NCBI RefSeq assembly: GCF_015209585.1 | Contig: NZ_JADEYR010000021.1 | Span: forward strand, 1 to 35,023 | Source of the DNA: Brachybacterium epidermidis | Lineage (GTDB): Bacteria; Actinomycetota; Actinomycetes; Actinomycetales; Dermabacteraceae | DNA length: 35,023 nucleotides | Direction: 5' to 3' | Shown: positions 14,183 to 22,652 of the stretch, one piece after another | Layout of the letters: each line of letters begins with the position of its first letter | Numbering within the stretch: the first letter of the stretch is position 1 | Made by a program: the position numbers and the translations under genes | Notes under the pieces: model-generated | The model's database searches: none | What the model was told of the DNA's origin: nothing | The model's input: only the letters and a program-made list of their open reading frames with translations

Positions 14183-14977
14183 ATGGCGCTGACCACGAAG
14201 CGGGAGACCAAGAAGGCCAAGAAGCAGGCCAAGAAGACCGCAGCCGCTGCCGGCTCGACCCAGCAGCAGGCGGAGAAGGCCATCATCGAGCTGCAGAAGC
14301 TCGCCGCGGCCATCGGACCGGTCGTGTCCGAGGGCGCTCGCGAGGCCCGCAGCCGCAGCCGCGGCCTGGTGGACCAGGTGCGTCCGGCCGTCGAGGACAA
14401 GCTGCGTCACCAGGGCGACAAGATCGCGGGCCTCACCGCCGCCGTCGGCCCCTTCGCCGACAAGTTCATGCACGACCTGCAGGACGACTACTACCCGCGT
14501 GCCCGTCGCACCGCCAGCACCACGAACAACGTGCTGCGCGCGGCTGTGGACGCGGCCCGGGCGGAGCTGGACAAGGGCCAGGCGGACATCCGCGCCGCTG
14601 TGCTGACCCCCACTCCGCAGAAGAAGAAGGGCGGCGCCGGCAAGGTGCTGCTGGTCCTGGGCCTGGCTGCAGCCGGTGCCGCCGCCGGGTACGTGGCCTG
14701 GCAGAAGACCCGCCCGGTGGAGGACCCGTGGGCTCCCCCGGCGGACTTCGCCCGTGCGCACTACCCCGCCTCGGCCTCCTCGGAGACCGACTCCTCGACC
14801 GTGTCCGACACCGTCGGCTCGGCCGATGCCGGTGACGTGGCCCAGTCTTTGAAGGGTGAGGACCGCAACTCCGACGTCGAGCCGACGACCGTCAAGGTCG
14901 ACTCTGACCTCGAGGAGAGCAAGACCAACGGCGAGGTCGACGGCGAGAAGCGCGGCACCCACCGCGGCGACGCCTGA
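14183..14977 (+). CDS. Lys/Ala-rich single-pass membrane protein, function unknown
   Basis: A 264-residue protein not assigned to a characterised family. The N-terminus is very basic (MALTTKRETKKAKKQAKKTA), then comes an amphipathic helical region to about residue 140. A membrane helix follows at about 153-172 (VLLVLGLAAAGAAAGYVAW). RPVEDPWAPP comes directly after the helix, a motif I have seen in actinobacterial proteins encoded close to cyclophilin genes. The tail is acidic and Ser/Thr-rich. The charge split suggests a cytoplasmic basic part that could touch nucleic acid or lipid head groups. GAAAGGGGA is a clear ribosome site upstream of the ATG. It is transcribed alone, followed by a hairpin. 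Confidence 0.85.
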   Translation: MALTTKRETKKAKKQAKKTAAAAGSTQQQAEKAIIELQKLAAAIGPVVSEGAREARSRSRGLVDQVRPAVEDKLRHQGDKIAGLTAAVGPFADKFMHDLQDDYYPRARRTASTTNNVLRAAVDAARAELDKGQADIRAAVLTPTPQKKKGGAGKVLLVLGLAAAGAAAGYVAWQKTRPVEDPWAPPADFARAHYPASASSETDSSTVSDTVGSADAGDVAQSLKGEDRNSDVEPTTVKVDSDLEESKTNGEVDGEKRGTHRGDA

Positions 14978-15049
14978 GACCACCCGCCTGACGTCACGGC
15001 CCCGATCGCGGCCTGACCGGCGGGCCCCGGCCCGCACGCTTCGCTGAAC

Positions 15050-15088
15050 GGCGCGGCGGCCCCCTCCACGGAGGGTGGTCGCCGCGCC
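15050..15088. terminator. Hairpin between the membrane-protein gene and ugd
   Basis: GGCGCGGCG (15050-15058) pairs with CGCCGCGCC (15080-15088), with an inner CCTC/GAGG pairing. It lies between two convergent genes and could stop transcription from either side. Confidence 0.65.
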
Positions 15089-15136
15089 GTCGTTCGCATC
15101 ACCGACTGAGCTCAGGCCCCCCTGGGGCGGGCCCGC

Positions 15137-16486
15137 TCAGGGCCGCCCGAGGGCTCGGAACTCCCAGCCGGCCTCGCGCCACTGCCGCGGCTCCAGCACG
15201 TTGCGGCCGTCGATGATCCGCGGCACCTCCACCAGTTCCCGCGTGCGGGCCGGGTCCAGCTCCTTGTACTGGCCCCACTCGGTCAGCAGCAGCACCAGTT
15301 CGGCGCCGCGCAGGGCCTGGTCGGTGTCCTGCTCGGTCTCCAGGCCGGGTGCGCGTCGGGCCGCACCGGCAAGCGCCTCCGGGTCGGTGATCCGCACCTG
15401 GGCCCCGGCCTCACGCAGCCGGCAGGCCACCTCCAGGGCCGGGGAGTCGCGCACGTCGTCGCTGTCGGGCTTGAACGCGGCTCCCAGCACGGTGATCCGT
15501 CGGCCCCGCAGCCCGCTGGTCGTCTCGGCCCCCAGCAGCTCGACGGCCAGCTCGACCACGCGGGTGCGGCGGCGCCCGTTGATCGCGTCGACCTCGCGCA
15601 GGAAGGCGAGGGACTCCCCCACCCCCAGGTCCTCGGCGCTGGCCATGAAGGCGCGGATGTCCTTGGGCAGGCAGCCGCCGCCGAAGCCCACGCCGGCCCG
15701 CAGGAACTTGGGGCCGATGCGGTCGTCCATGCCGATCGCGCGGGCCACGTCGGTGACGTCCGCACCGGTGGCCTCGCATATCTCGCTGATGGCGTTGATG
15801 AAGGAGATCTTGGTGGCCAGGAAGGCATTGGCGGAGGCCTTCACCAGCTCAGCGGCCTCGAACCCCATCACCAGGCGGGTGGTGCCGCGCTCCAGGATCT
15901 GCGCGTAGACCGCGTCGAGCCGGCCGGCCGCGGCCTCGGTGGCCTCGTGGTCCTCGGGATCGGCCACGCCGTACACCAGGCGGTCGGGGGCCAGGGTGTC
16001 CTTGACGGCGAACCCCTCCCGCAGGAACTCGGGGTTCCAGATCAGGTGCACGCCCTGGACGGCCCCCAGCTGCTCGGCGAGCGTGCGGGCGGTGCCGACC
16101 GGCACCGTGGACTTGCCCACCACCAGGGTGGGGGCGCCCCCGCGAGCGGGGAGCACCTCGCGCAGGGAGTCCGCGGCGGCGCGCAGGTAGCTGAGGTCGG
16201 CGCCGTTGCCGTCGGTGCGCTGCGGGGTGCCCAGGCCCAGGAAGTGCACCTCGACATCGGCGAGGTCCGCGTAGTCGGTGGTGAAGCGCAGGCGGTCCGC
16301 CTGGAGGCCACGGCGCAGTATCTGCTCGAATCCGGGCTCGTGGAAGGGCGCGCGGCCGTCGTTCAGGGCGGCCACGCGATCGGCGTCGACGTCCAGGCCG
16401 ATCACGTCATGGCCCAGCTCGGCCATGCTGGCGGCGTGGACGGCGCCCAGGTATCCGACGCCGATCACCGAGATCGTCGTGCTCAT
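15137..16486 (-). CDS. ugd: UDP-glucose/GDP-mannose dehydrogenase family (UDP-glucose 6-dehydrogenase)
   Basis: NAD-dependent enzyme of 449 residues that oxidises a nucleotide sugar twice to the uronic acid, most likely UDP-glucose to UDP-glucuronate, feeding surface polysaccharide synthesis. The dinucleotide fold begins [20 protein letters not shown] (G-x-G-x-x-G). KSTVPVGTA and WNPEFLREG are substrate-site motifs, and the catalytic Cys is in [11 protein letters not shown]. The C-terminal domain carries [26 protein letters not shown] precedes the ATG at 16486. No glycosyltransferases are adjacent, so the polysaccharide is not known. UDP-glucose is preferred over GDP-mannose from the overall motif match, but this is an inference. 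Confidence 0.93.
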   Translation of the reverse strand: MSTTISVIGVGYLGAVHAASMAELGHDVIGLDVDADRVAALNDGRAPFHEPGFEQILRRGLQADRLRFTTDYADLADVEVHFLGLGTPQRTDGNGADLSYLRAAADSLREVLPARGGAPTLVVGKSTVPVGTARTLAEQLGAVQGVHLIWNPEFLREGFAVKDTLAPDRLVYGVADPEDHEATEAAAGRLDAVYAQILERGTTRLVMGFEAAELVKASANAFLATKISFINAISEICEATGADVTDVARAIGMDDRIGPKFLRAGVGFGGGCLPKDIRAFMASAEDLGVGESLAFLREVDAINGRRRTRVVELAVELLGAETTSGLRGRRITVLGAAFKPDSDDVRDSPALEVACRLREAGAQVRITDPEALAGAARRAPGLETEQDTDQALRGAELVLLLTEWGQYKELDPARTRELVEVPRIIDGRNVLEPRQWREAGWEFRALGRP

Positions 16487-16708
16487 CGTGCACTGCTCCT
16501 TCCGAGGGGGGTGGGGGATGCGGCCAGCAGGGAGCGGGCCATCGCGAGCCTGGAGGGGCAGGGTCGCAGGGCCGGGCGACGGGAAAGTGTCGGGCCGGTG
16601 TCGCGGGGGTGTCAGGCCCTCTCGTGCAGCCAGGTGCGCGCACGCCGGCGCGCTCGAGCTGGGCGGTACGGAGGGTGGCGGTGGGCCGAGCTTCCTAGAC
16701 TGGCGTGC

Positions 16709-17677
16709 ATGCCCGACGCCCCGCCCCACCCCCGGACAGCCCTCCATGCCGACGGCCCCGCCCGTGGCCCCCCACCCGCCGGCGCCGGCCGCTACGCCCC
16801 CTCCCCCTCCGGGGACCTGCACCTGGGGAACCTGCGCACCGCGATCCTGGCCTGGGCCCTGGCTCGCCGCACGCACCGTCGCTTCCACCTGCGCGTGGAG
16901 GACCTTGATCGGGTGAAGGAAGGCTCCGAGGCACGCCAGCTGGAGGACCTCGTGGCCCTCGGCATCGACTGGGACGGCGAGGTGGTGCGGCAGTCCGAGC
17001 GCGGCGAGGCGCACGAGGCGGCGATCGGGCAGCTTCAGGTCGCCGGTGCCGCGTACGAGTGCTACTGCACGCGCCGCGAGATCCTCGACGCGCCCAGCGC
17101 CCCGCACTCCCCTCCCGGCGCCTACCCCGGCACCTGCCGGGACCTCACGGACGATCAGCGCGAGACGGGCCGGGCGAAGATGCGGGAACTGCGACGCGAA
17201 CCGGCCCTGCGCCTGCGCGCCGAGGTGAACGAGTGGACCGTCACCGACCTGTGGGCCGGACAGGTCACTGCGGCGGTGGACGATCTGGTGTTGCGCCGCG
17301 GCGACGGGGTGGTGGCGTACAACCTCGCCGTGGTGGTGGATGATGCCGCAGCCGGGGTGGACCAGGTGACCCGCGCCGATGACCTGCTCACCTCGGCCCC
17401 CCGCCAGGCCTACCTCGCGCACCTGCTGGGGCTGCCCGAGCCCACCTACGCGCACGTGCCGCTGGCCGTGAACACCAGCGGCGCGCGCCTTGCCAAGCGG
17501 GACGGCGCGGTGACACTGCGCGACCGCCTGGCGCGGGGCGAGAGCGAGGCCGACGTGGTGGAGCGGATCGGCGAATCACTGGGCCTTGCCGGCTGCCGCA
17601 CCGCCGCGGACGTGCTGGAGCGGTGGGACCCGCAGAATCTGGTCCAAGAGCCGTGGGTGGTGGACCTCAAGGGCTGA
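16709..17677 (+). CDS. gluQ: Glutamyl-Q tRNA(Asp) synthetase
   Basis: A 322-residue paralogue of the catalytic core of GluRS that attaches glutamate to queuosine in the tRNA(Asp) anticodon. The HIGH-like motif is [13 protein letters not shown] and the KMSKS-like motif is [12 protein letters not shown]. Zinc ligands follow the expected pattern C-x-C, then Y-x3-C (ECYCTRRE and YPGTC). There is no anticodon-binding domain, as in GluQRS. The first 25 residues are Pro-rich and not conserved. The ATG at 16709 has TAGACT 7 nt upstream and no Shine-Dalgarno, so it is likely leaderless. The presence of this gene implies that the cell makes or salvages queuosine. It stands alone in a divergent arrangement with ugd. 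Confidence 0.93.
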   Translation: MPDAPPHPRTALHADGPARGPPPAGAGRYAPSPSGDLHLGNLRTAILAWALARRTHRRFHLRVEDLDRVKEGSEARQLEDLVALGIDWDGEVVRQSERGEAHEAAIGQLQVAGAAYECYCTRREILDAPSAPHSPPGAYPGTCRDLTDDQRETGRAKMRELRREPALRLRAEVNEWTVTDLWAGQVTAAVDDLVLRRGDGVVAYNLAVVVDDAAAGVDQVTRADDLLTSAPRQAYLAHLLGLPEPTYAHVPLAVNTSGARLAKRDGAVTLRDRLARGESEADVVERIGESLGLAGCRTAADVLERWDPQNLVQEPWVVDLKG

Positions 17678-17800
17678 CGGGACCCCACTCCGCCTCTTCC
17701 CACAACTCCGAGGCCCCTGGCCACGGCCGGCAGCAATGCGTCTCGCGCCACGGGACCTTCGTCTACCGCGCCACACCTACCACGGAGTAATCCCGCAACT

Positions 17801-17818
17801 CGGTACACGTATGTATCG
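17801..17818. promoter_or_regulatory. TetR-like palindrome at the YhgE/Pip gene promoter
   Basis: CGGTACACGTATGTATCG has arms CGnTACA and TGTAnCG around a 4-nt centre, 14 of 18 positions being symmetric. It overlaps the probable -10 region (TATCGT, 17813-17818) just upstream of the ATG at 17828. Many YhgE/Pip genes are controlled by an adjacent TetR gene, but none is present here. Confidence 0.4.
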
Positions 17819-17827
17819 TTTCGGCTC

Positions 17828-20800
17828 ATGATGCGAATCCTGCGCTTCTTCCTGGCCGTGCTGACGACGGCGGCACGTGGCCTGGCCACGGCATCGCGTT
17901 CAGCAGCCCGCGCTCTCGGCAAGGGCATCAGGGCCGTCGGCCGAGGCACCTCCGCCACAGCGCGCGGCGCAGCAGCCCTGCTGCCCCGGGAGTGGAAGAA
18001 GCCGATCGCAGCTGTGTTCGTGCTGGGTCTGGCGCTGGTGCCGGTGATCTACTCCGGCAACATGACATGGTCCTTCCGGGACCCCGCCCACAGTCTCGAC
18101 CAGATCACCGCAGCCGTGGTGAACCAGGACCAGCAGGCGTCGTTCACCCCTGCCGGAGGTGAGCCCACCACCATCGACGTGGGGGCCGAGTTCACCAAAT
18201 CCCTGCTCGAGATCGACGAGGAGACCGCCTTCCACTTCGTGGAGGTCTCTCCTGCCCAGGCCCACCGCGGCCTGGCGGACGGCACCTACGGCGCCACGGT
18301 GGAGATCCCCTCCGACTTCTCCTCGAACATCGCCGCCCTGGGCAGTGACCCGGAGCAAGCCGCCCAGGCTGCTCCGGCCATGCTCACCGTCACCACCAAC
18401 GACGCCGTGAACTACGTCGGCGGCAACTTCACCAAGTCCGTCGGTCAGGCCCTGACCGACTCCTTGCGCTCCACGGTGCTGGAGCAGTACCTGGACGGCA
18501 TCTACGTGGGCTTCACCTCCATCCACAGCGGGATCGCCGACGCCGCTGACGGCGCCACCGACCTGGCTGACGGTGCCGCGCAGCTCTCCGACGGCACCGG
18601 CGATCTGGTCAACGGCGCGGGAGAGCTGGTGGACGGCACCGGGCAGCTCTCCTCCGGCGCGGACGACCTCGCCGCCGGGACCTCAACCCTTCACGAGGGC
18701 GCCCTCGACCTAGTGGTAGGGCTGGATCAGCTCAGCGACGGTGCGGTCACCCTCCGTGACGGCACCGCCTCACTCAGCGCGGGCGCGGACCAGCTCAGCG
18801 GTGGCCTGGCGACCCTGGACCGCGCGGGCCAGCCGCTGCGCTCCGGGGCCCAGCAGCTCGCCGATGGCACGGACCAGCTCGCCGCCGGGACCTCAACCCT
18901 TCACGAGGGCGCCCTCGACCTAGTGGTAGGGCTGGATCAGCTCAGCGACGGTGCGGTCACCCTCCGTGACGGCACCGCCTCACTCAGCGCGGGCGCGGAT
19001 CAGCTCAGCGGTGGCCTGGCGACCCTGGACCGCGCGGGCCAGCCGCTGCGCTCCGGGGCCCAGCAGCTCGCCGATGGCACGGACCAGCTCGCCGAGGGTG
19101 CCTCTTCCCTCGCCGACGGCGCTGATCAGGTCGCGGACGGCACCCGGCAGCTGGACGAGACCGTCCGCGCGGCACAGGACAGGGCCGAGGAGCTCGGAGT
19201 CACCACCGAGAGCGTGCAGGCCGTCAGTGACGACCTGATCGTCGCGATCGATGCCCTCCAGGACGCCGTGGACGCCCGGTTCGATGATCTGGACCAGTCT
19301 GTGGGGGGCGATGCGGGCACTCTCTCGTCCGCGGCGGCCGCTCTGGACGAGGATGCCAAGGCAGTTGACGCGGACGCGCAGGCCCTGGCCTCGGAGACGG
19401 CGGACAGGGCCGCTGATGCGACCACTCTGAAGGAGCGTGCCGCGAGCATCGGGGACGACGCCTCTGCCCTGGATACCGCCGTTCAGGACGCCAAGACCGC
19501 CACCGCGGCCGCCGCCGACAGCGCTGCCGAGTCGTCATCGGGCACCCGGTCGTACACCGAGGCGGTGGACGAACTGGCCGCCGAGTACTGCAGCGGCCCG
19601 GAAGCACCCGCCGATGCAGGGTCCACCGATCCTGCGGACGCCGACCCGGCGAGCGACACCGCAGCGGAGCCGTCCGCTCCTTCGTCGGCCCCGAAACTGT
19701 GCGCGAAGCTGAAGGACATCACGGACACCTCACAGCAGGTGCGGGACGACGCCGAGGCCGCTTCTGCCGACGCCACCGCCGCAGATGACGCCACGGCCAC
19801 TGCCTCCCAGCAGTCCACCTCGATCACTGAGACCGCCGCGGACATGACGGAGGCAGCGGACCGCACCGCCGCGTACCTGGACGGGCTGGCAGACACCACG
19901 TCCGCCATCGCCGACGCCACCTCCCGCATCTCCGACTCCACCGGGACCCTTGCCGACGACGCCTCTTCCCTCGACTCCGCACTGGCTTCCGCGCTCGAGC
20001 CCCCCTCGCCCGGCGACGGGCAGAGCAGCCCCACAGCGCGCGACCTGGCCGCGGAACTCACGGGGCAGGCCCGCGCGGCAGCCGAGGCGATGCCGGGCAC
20101 CTTGGACACCCTCCAGCGCGGCGCACAGGACATCCACCGCCTCGACGCCGGCGCCCAGCAGGTCGCCACCGGTGCGGATCGTCTGGCCACCGCCTCCGGC
20201 ACCGCTCGCGACGGCGCCAACGAGCTGGCCGACGGCGTCGGCCGGTACACCGACGGGGTGAGCACCGCCCGCTCCGGCGCCGACGATCTGGCCTCGGGTG
20301 CACGCGAACTCTATTCGGGTGCGGACCGCCTGGCCGACGGGGTCCGCACCGCTCAGGACGGCGCCCAGCAACTGGCCGACGGCTCCGGTCGACTCGACTC
20401 CGGCGCCGCCGAGCTCGCCGACGGCGCCAACGAGCTGGCCGGCGGCGTCGGCCGGTACACCGACGGGGTGAGCACCGCCCGCTCCGGCGCCGACGATCTG
20501 GCCTCGGGTGCGCGCGAACTCTATTCGGGTGCGGACCGCCTGGCCGACGGGGTCCGCACCGCTCAGGACGGCGCCCAGCAGCTGGCCGACGGCTCCGGTC
20601 GACTCGCTTCCGGCGCCGCCGAGCTCGCCGACGGCGCCGGCGCCGTGGACGACGGGGCTCGGGAGCTGTCCCAGGGAGCAGAGACCCTCAACGAAGGCGC
20701 CGGGGAGCTGGCCGACGGTTCCGCTGACCTGCGAGACGGCCTCGAGGACGCCAAGGACGAAGTGCCTTCGTACACCGACGAGCAGAGCTCCGCGATCGCC

Positions 20801-21499
20801 GCCACCGCTTCTGACCCGGTGCAGATGGACTTCGTCCGCGACCATGAGCTGACCCGCTTCGGTGAGGGCCTCGCCCCGCTGTTCCTCGCGATCAGCCTGT
20901 GGGTCGGTGCCATGGCGATCTTCCTGATGATGCCGCCGTTCTCCATGGAGGCAGCCGCCGCTGGAGCTGGCCCGGTGCGGCTGCTGGCAGGCGGTCTGCT
21001 CCCGGCCCTCGCCCTGGGCCTGGTGCAGTCCGCGATCGCGGTGGCGGTGCTGCACGGACCGGTGGGCATCACCGTCACGGACCTGCCGCTGATGCTGGGC
21101 ATGGCGGCACTGACCAGTGCGGTGTTCGTAGCGCTGAACCACGGCTTCGGGGCCCTGTTCGGGCCGGTCGGGAAGTTCGTGGCCCTCGTGCTCGTGGCCC
21201 TCCAGATCTCCGCAGCCGGCGGCACCTACCCCACCCCCACGCTGCCGGGCTTCTTCCGCGCCATCCACCCGTACCTGCCGATGACCCATGCCGTGGACGC
21301 CTTCCGCGGGGCGATCGGGGGCAGCTGGATCGATCCCGCGGACGACCTGACCTGGCTGGGTGCATGGATGGCCATCGGGGTGGCGCTGGGCCTGGCAGGC
21401 GCCGTCGTGCAGCGCCGACGGGCCATGGTGGAGGACCGCGAGCAGGCCGGAGGCGGACATTCGGACGATGGAGGCGCCGATCCAGCAGATGGCCGGTGA
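17828..21499 (+). CDS. Giant YhgE/Pip-family membrane protein
   Basis: A 1223-residue protein of the YhgE/Pip family (phage infection protein, related to EsaA/YueB of type VII secretion); many members are 700-900 residues. Layout: basic N-terminus, a membrane helix at about 61-80 (PIAAVFVLGLALVPVIYSG), a long extracellular region, then five membrane helices in the last 220 residues (for example FLAISLWVGAMAIFLMM and VALVLVALQISAAGG). The extracellular part is dominated by seven-residue L-x-x-G-A-x-x repeats (LADGA, LSSGA), predicted to form a long helical stalk, plus an Ala/Asp-rich insert with two cysteines about 40 residues apart. Two 70-residue segments are each tandemly duplicated. It may be a phage or secretion surface receptor; the function here is unproven. 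ATG at 17828 or 17831. Confidence 0.93.
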   Translation: MMRILRFFLAVLTTAARGLATASRSAARALGKGIRAVGRGTSATARGAAALLPREWKKPIAAVFVLGLALVPVIYSGNMTWSFRDPAHSLDQITAAVVNQDQQASFTPAGGEPTTIDVGAEFTKSLLEIDEETAFHFVEVSPAQAHRGLADGTYGATVEIPSDFSSNIAALGSDPEQAAQAAPAMLTVTTNDAVNYVGGNFTKSVGQALTDSLRSTVLEQYLDGIYVGFTSIHSGIADAADGATDLADGAAQLSDGTGDLVNGAGELVDGTGQLSSGADDLAAGTSTLHEGALDLVVGLDQLSDGAVTLRDGTASLSAGADQLSGGLATLDRAGQPLRSGAQQLADGTDQLAAGTSTLHEGALDLVVGLDQLSDGAVTLRDGTASLSAGADQLSGGLATLDRAGQPLRSGAQQLADGTDQLAEGASSLADGADQVADGTRQLDETVRAAQDRAEELGVTTESVQAVSDDLIVAIDALQDAVDARFDDLDQSVGGDAGTLSSAAAALDEDAKAVDADAQALASETADRAADATTLKERAASIGDDASALDTAVQDAKTATAAAADSAAESSSGTRSYTEAVDELAAEYCSGPEAPADAGSTDPADADPASDTAAEPSAPSSAPKLCAKLKDITDTSQQVRDDAEAASADATAADDATATASQQSTSITETAADMTEAADRTAAYLDGLADTTSAIADATSRISDSTGTLADDASSLDSALASALEPPSPGDGQSSPTARDLAAELTGQARAAAEAMPGTLDTLQRGAQDIHRLDAGAQQVATGADRLATASGTARDGANELADGVGRYTDGVSTARSGADDLASGARELYSGADRLADGVRTAQDGAQQLADGSGRLDSGAAELADGANELAGGVGRYTDGVSTARSGADDLASGARELYSGADRLADGVRTAQDGAQQLADGSGRLASGAAELADGAGAVDDGARELSQGAETLNEGAGELADGSADLRDGLEDAKDEVPSYTDEQSSAIAATASDPVQMDFVRDHELTRFGEGLAPLFLAISLWVGAMAIFLMMPPFSMEAAAAGAGPVRLLAGGLLPALALGLVQSAIAVAVLHGPVGITVTDLPLMLGMAALTSAVFVALNHGFGALFGPVGKFVALVLVALQISAAGGTYPTPTLPGFFRAIHPYLPMTHAVDAFRGAIGGSWIDPADDLTWLGAWMAIGVALGLAGAVVQRRRAMVEDREQAGGGHSDDGGADPADGR
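18668..19087 (+). repeat. Tandem 210-bp duplication in the YhgE/Pip gene, first pair
   Basis: Bases 18668-18877 and 18878-19087 differ at one position (C at 18790, T at 19000). Each encodes 70 residues beginning LAAGTSTLHEGALDLVVGLD, ten heptads long. The identity at silent positions shows a recent event. Confidence 0.95.
20219..20638 (+). repeat. Tandem 210-bp duplication in the YhgE/Pip gene, second pair
   Basis: Bases 20219-20428 and 20429-20638 are near-identical, with five differences by my reading. Each encodes 70 residues beginning NELADGVGRYTDGVSTARSG (the second has NELAGG). It is unrelated in position to the first pair but has the same unit length. Confidence 0.93.
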
Positions 21500-21942
21500 G
21501 CTGGGCCTGGGGGTCGATGGGGGTCGGTGAAGTAGAACGCCTCGGAGACCAGGTGGTCGCCGGTGCCGGCGAAGCGAGAGCGGGGGTCCTGCGCGGCGCG
21601 CAGCACGGTGCCGGCCAGGGACGCCTGGTCCTCGAACAGGAACGCGGTGTGGAACAGTCCCGCCTGGCGGGGGTCCACGGCAGGCAGTCCGGGGGTGGAG
21701 ACCAGCCGCACGAAGGGGACGCCGCCACGGCCCAGCACCCGGTGCACCTCGCCCGTTGCGCGAGCGGTCTCCTCGAGCGGGCTGAGGGCCAGGGCGTTCT
21801 CGTAGTAGGAGCTCATGGTCTCCAGGTCGCCCACCCGCAGGGTGACGGCGTCCATGGCGAGATCCGCCGAGAGGTGCCGCTCGTCGACCGCCGATGCGCC
21901 AGGCGTGGTGAGGGTGGAGCAGTCTGCGGGGTCCGGGGTCAT
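21226..21942 (-). pseudogene. VOC/glyoxalase-fold protein, 3' end lost
   Basis: The first ~140 residues are a VOC (glyoxalase/dioxygenase) protein: VTLRVGDLETMSSYYENALA, VHRVLGRGGVPFVRL, GLFHTAFLFED and GDHLVSEAFYFTDP. In relatives the last phrase continues as DPDGNGIELY with a metal-ligand Glu; here it becomes DPHRPPGPAHRP and coding bias ends at about 21525, next to the convergent YhgE/Pip stop at 21499. The rest of the frame, to 21226, is antisense to YhgE/Pip. So the C-terminal module and the last metal ligand are missing, and the protein is probably non-functional. The ATG at 21942 has GAGAAT 6 nt upstream. Confidence 0.72.
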
Positions 21943-21957
21943 GGGGAGATTCTCCCC
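21943..21957. promoter_or_regulatory. Perfect palindrome at the VOC start codon
   Basis: GGGGAGATTCTCCCC is fully symmetric around its central T and touches the VOC ATG. It contains the predicted -10 (GAGAAT on the reverse strand) and could be an operator; it could also sequester a ribosome site if transcribed. Confidence 0.35.
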
Positions 21958-21967
21958 GGGCGTGAGA

Positions 21968-22000
21968 GGAGGGCGGCGGGCCCATGGCCCGCCGCCCTCC
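21968..22000. terminator. Very strong hairpin upstream of the VOC gene
   Basis: GGAGGGCGGCGGGCC (21968-21982) is perfectly complementary to 21986-22000 with a 3-nt loop. It would end reverse-strand transcription coming from the lipoprotein gene or from a small RNA in between, before the VOC promoter. Confidence 0.8.
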
Positions 22001-22157
22001 GGCCGAGTCCGCTCTCCCCTGCGTCCTCGGCGTCTGTCGCCGCGCGTCCTCGCGCGGCAGGTCCGTCAGCCCTGGCTGTCCACCAGGACGCGTGGGGACA
22101 TGGGGGTCAGCATCCGGGGGGAAGGGAGCGAGGGTCGAGCACCGTCATGGTGCTGAT
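21968..22157 (-). ncRNA. Candidate structured small RNA
   Basis: In the gene-free 21943-22226 interval the reverse strand has a -10-like TACTGT (22169-22164), then a 5' hairpin (AGCACC 22138-22143 with GGTGCT 22149-22154), a middle hairpin (CCGCGCG 22040-22046 with CGCGCGG 22051-22057) and the 15-bp terminator. This would give an RNA of about 190 nt. Two tiny ORFs of 13 and 15 codons lie inside (reverse starts near 22148 and 22113), so a leader peptide is an alternative. No known RNA family was recognised, and no good -35 is seen. Confidence 0.3.
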
Positions 22158-22226
22158 GACTCGACAGTAGCCCCCTCGGGCGGCCCGGAACGGGGACCTT
22201 TGCCCTGCAGTGCGGTGACTCCGGCC

Positions 22227-22652
22227 CTAGAGCCGGCGGGTGATCTCCTCGGGCGGCTCAGCGCCCGCCTCCTGGGCCCAACCGCCGCTCTCGGTGGGGG
22301 CGATGCGCACGTGCTCGCGCACTGCCCCGTTCTCGGTGACGACCCACAGCACGTCCTGCTCGGCCTCCCACAGCAGCGCGGGAGGGGCCTTGAGCGTGTA
22401 CCCGTAGGCGTCGGCCCAGAGGTCCTCGCCGGCGGCATCCCGCAGCAGTACGCCCACGGAGTCCCCGGCCACGTCGATCACCGCCACGTACGCCCCGGAC
22501 GGGGACACGGCCTCCGCCCCCACCTCGGTGATCGGTGCGGGGCCGACGGGCTCCGGCTCCTCCTCGGCGCAGGAGACGAGCAGCGGCGGCAGTGCGACCC
22601 CCAGGCCGAGGAGCAGCGCCCGGCGCCGCACCGCGGGGCGGGCTGGTCTCAC
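22227..22652 (-). CDS. Small lipoprotein, function unknown
   Basis: A 141-residue secreted lipoprotein. The signal is MRPARPAVRRRALLLGLGVA followed by a hydrophobic stretch and lipobox LVSC (Cys28); the two-Arg start suggests Sec or possibly Tat export. The mature part is acidic, with short beta-like strands (SPSGAYVAVIDVAGDSVGVL, DVLWVVTENGAVREHVRI) that resemble a fragment of a beta-propeller. It starts with GTG at 22652, preceded by AGGAAG. The frame of the preceding M20 gene runs into it. If that gene originally ended at the TGA at 22651-22649, the two would overlap as GTGA and be translationally coupled. No specific role can be named. Confidence 0.85.
   Translation of the reverse strand: MRPARPAVRRRALLLGLGVALPPLLVSCAEEEPEPVGPAPITEVGAEAVSPSGAYVAVIDVAGDSVGVLLRDAAGEDLWADAYGYTLKAPPALLWEAEQDVLWVVTENGAVREHVRIAPTESGGWAQEAGAEPPEEITRRL

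Noticed and set aside
18668-20638. CRISPR array or mobile element as explanation of the repeats
   Set aside because: The repeats are two direct 210-bp tandem duplications in coding frame, with no spacers, inverted ends or transposase. No CRISPR array or insertion sequence was seen anywhere in the window.
22107-22148. Two tiny ORFs of 13 and 15 codons as genes
   Set aside because: No ribosome sites and no similarity known to me; reported only as possible parts of the structured transcript.
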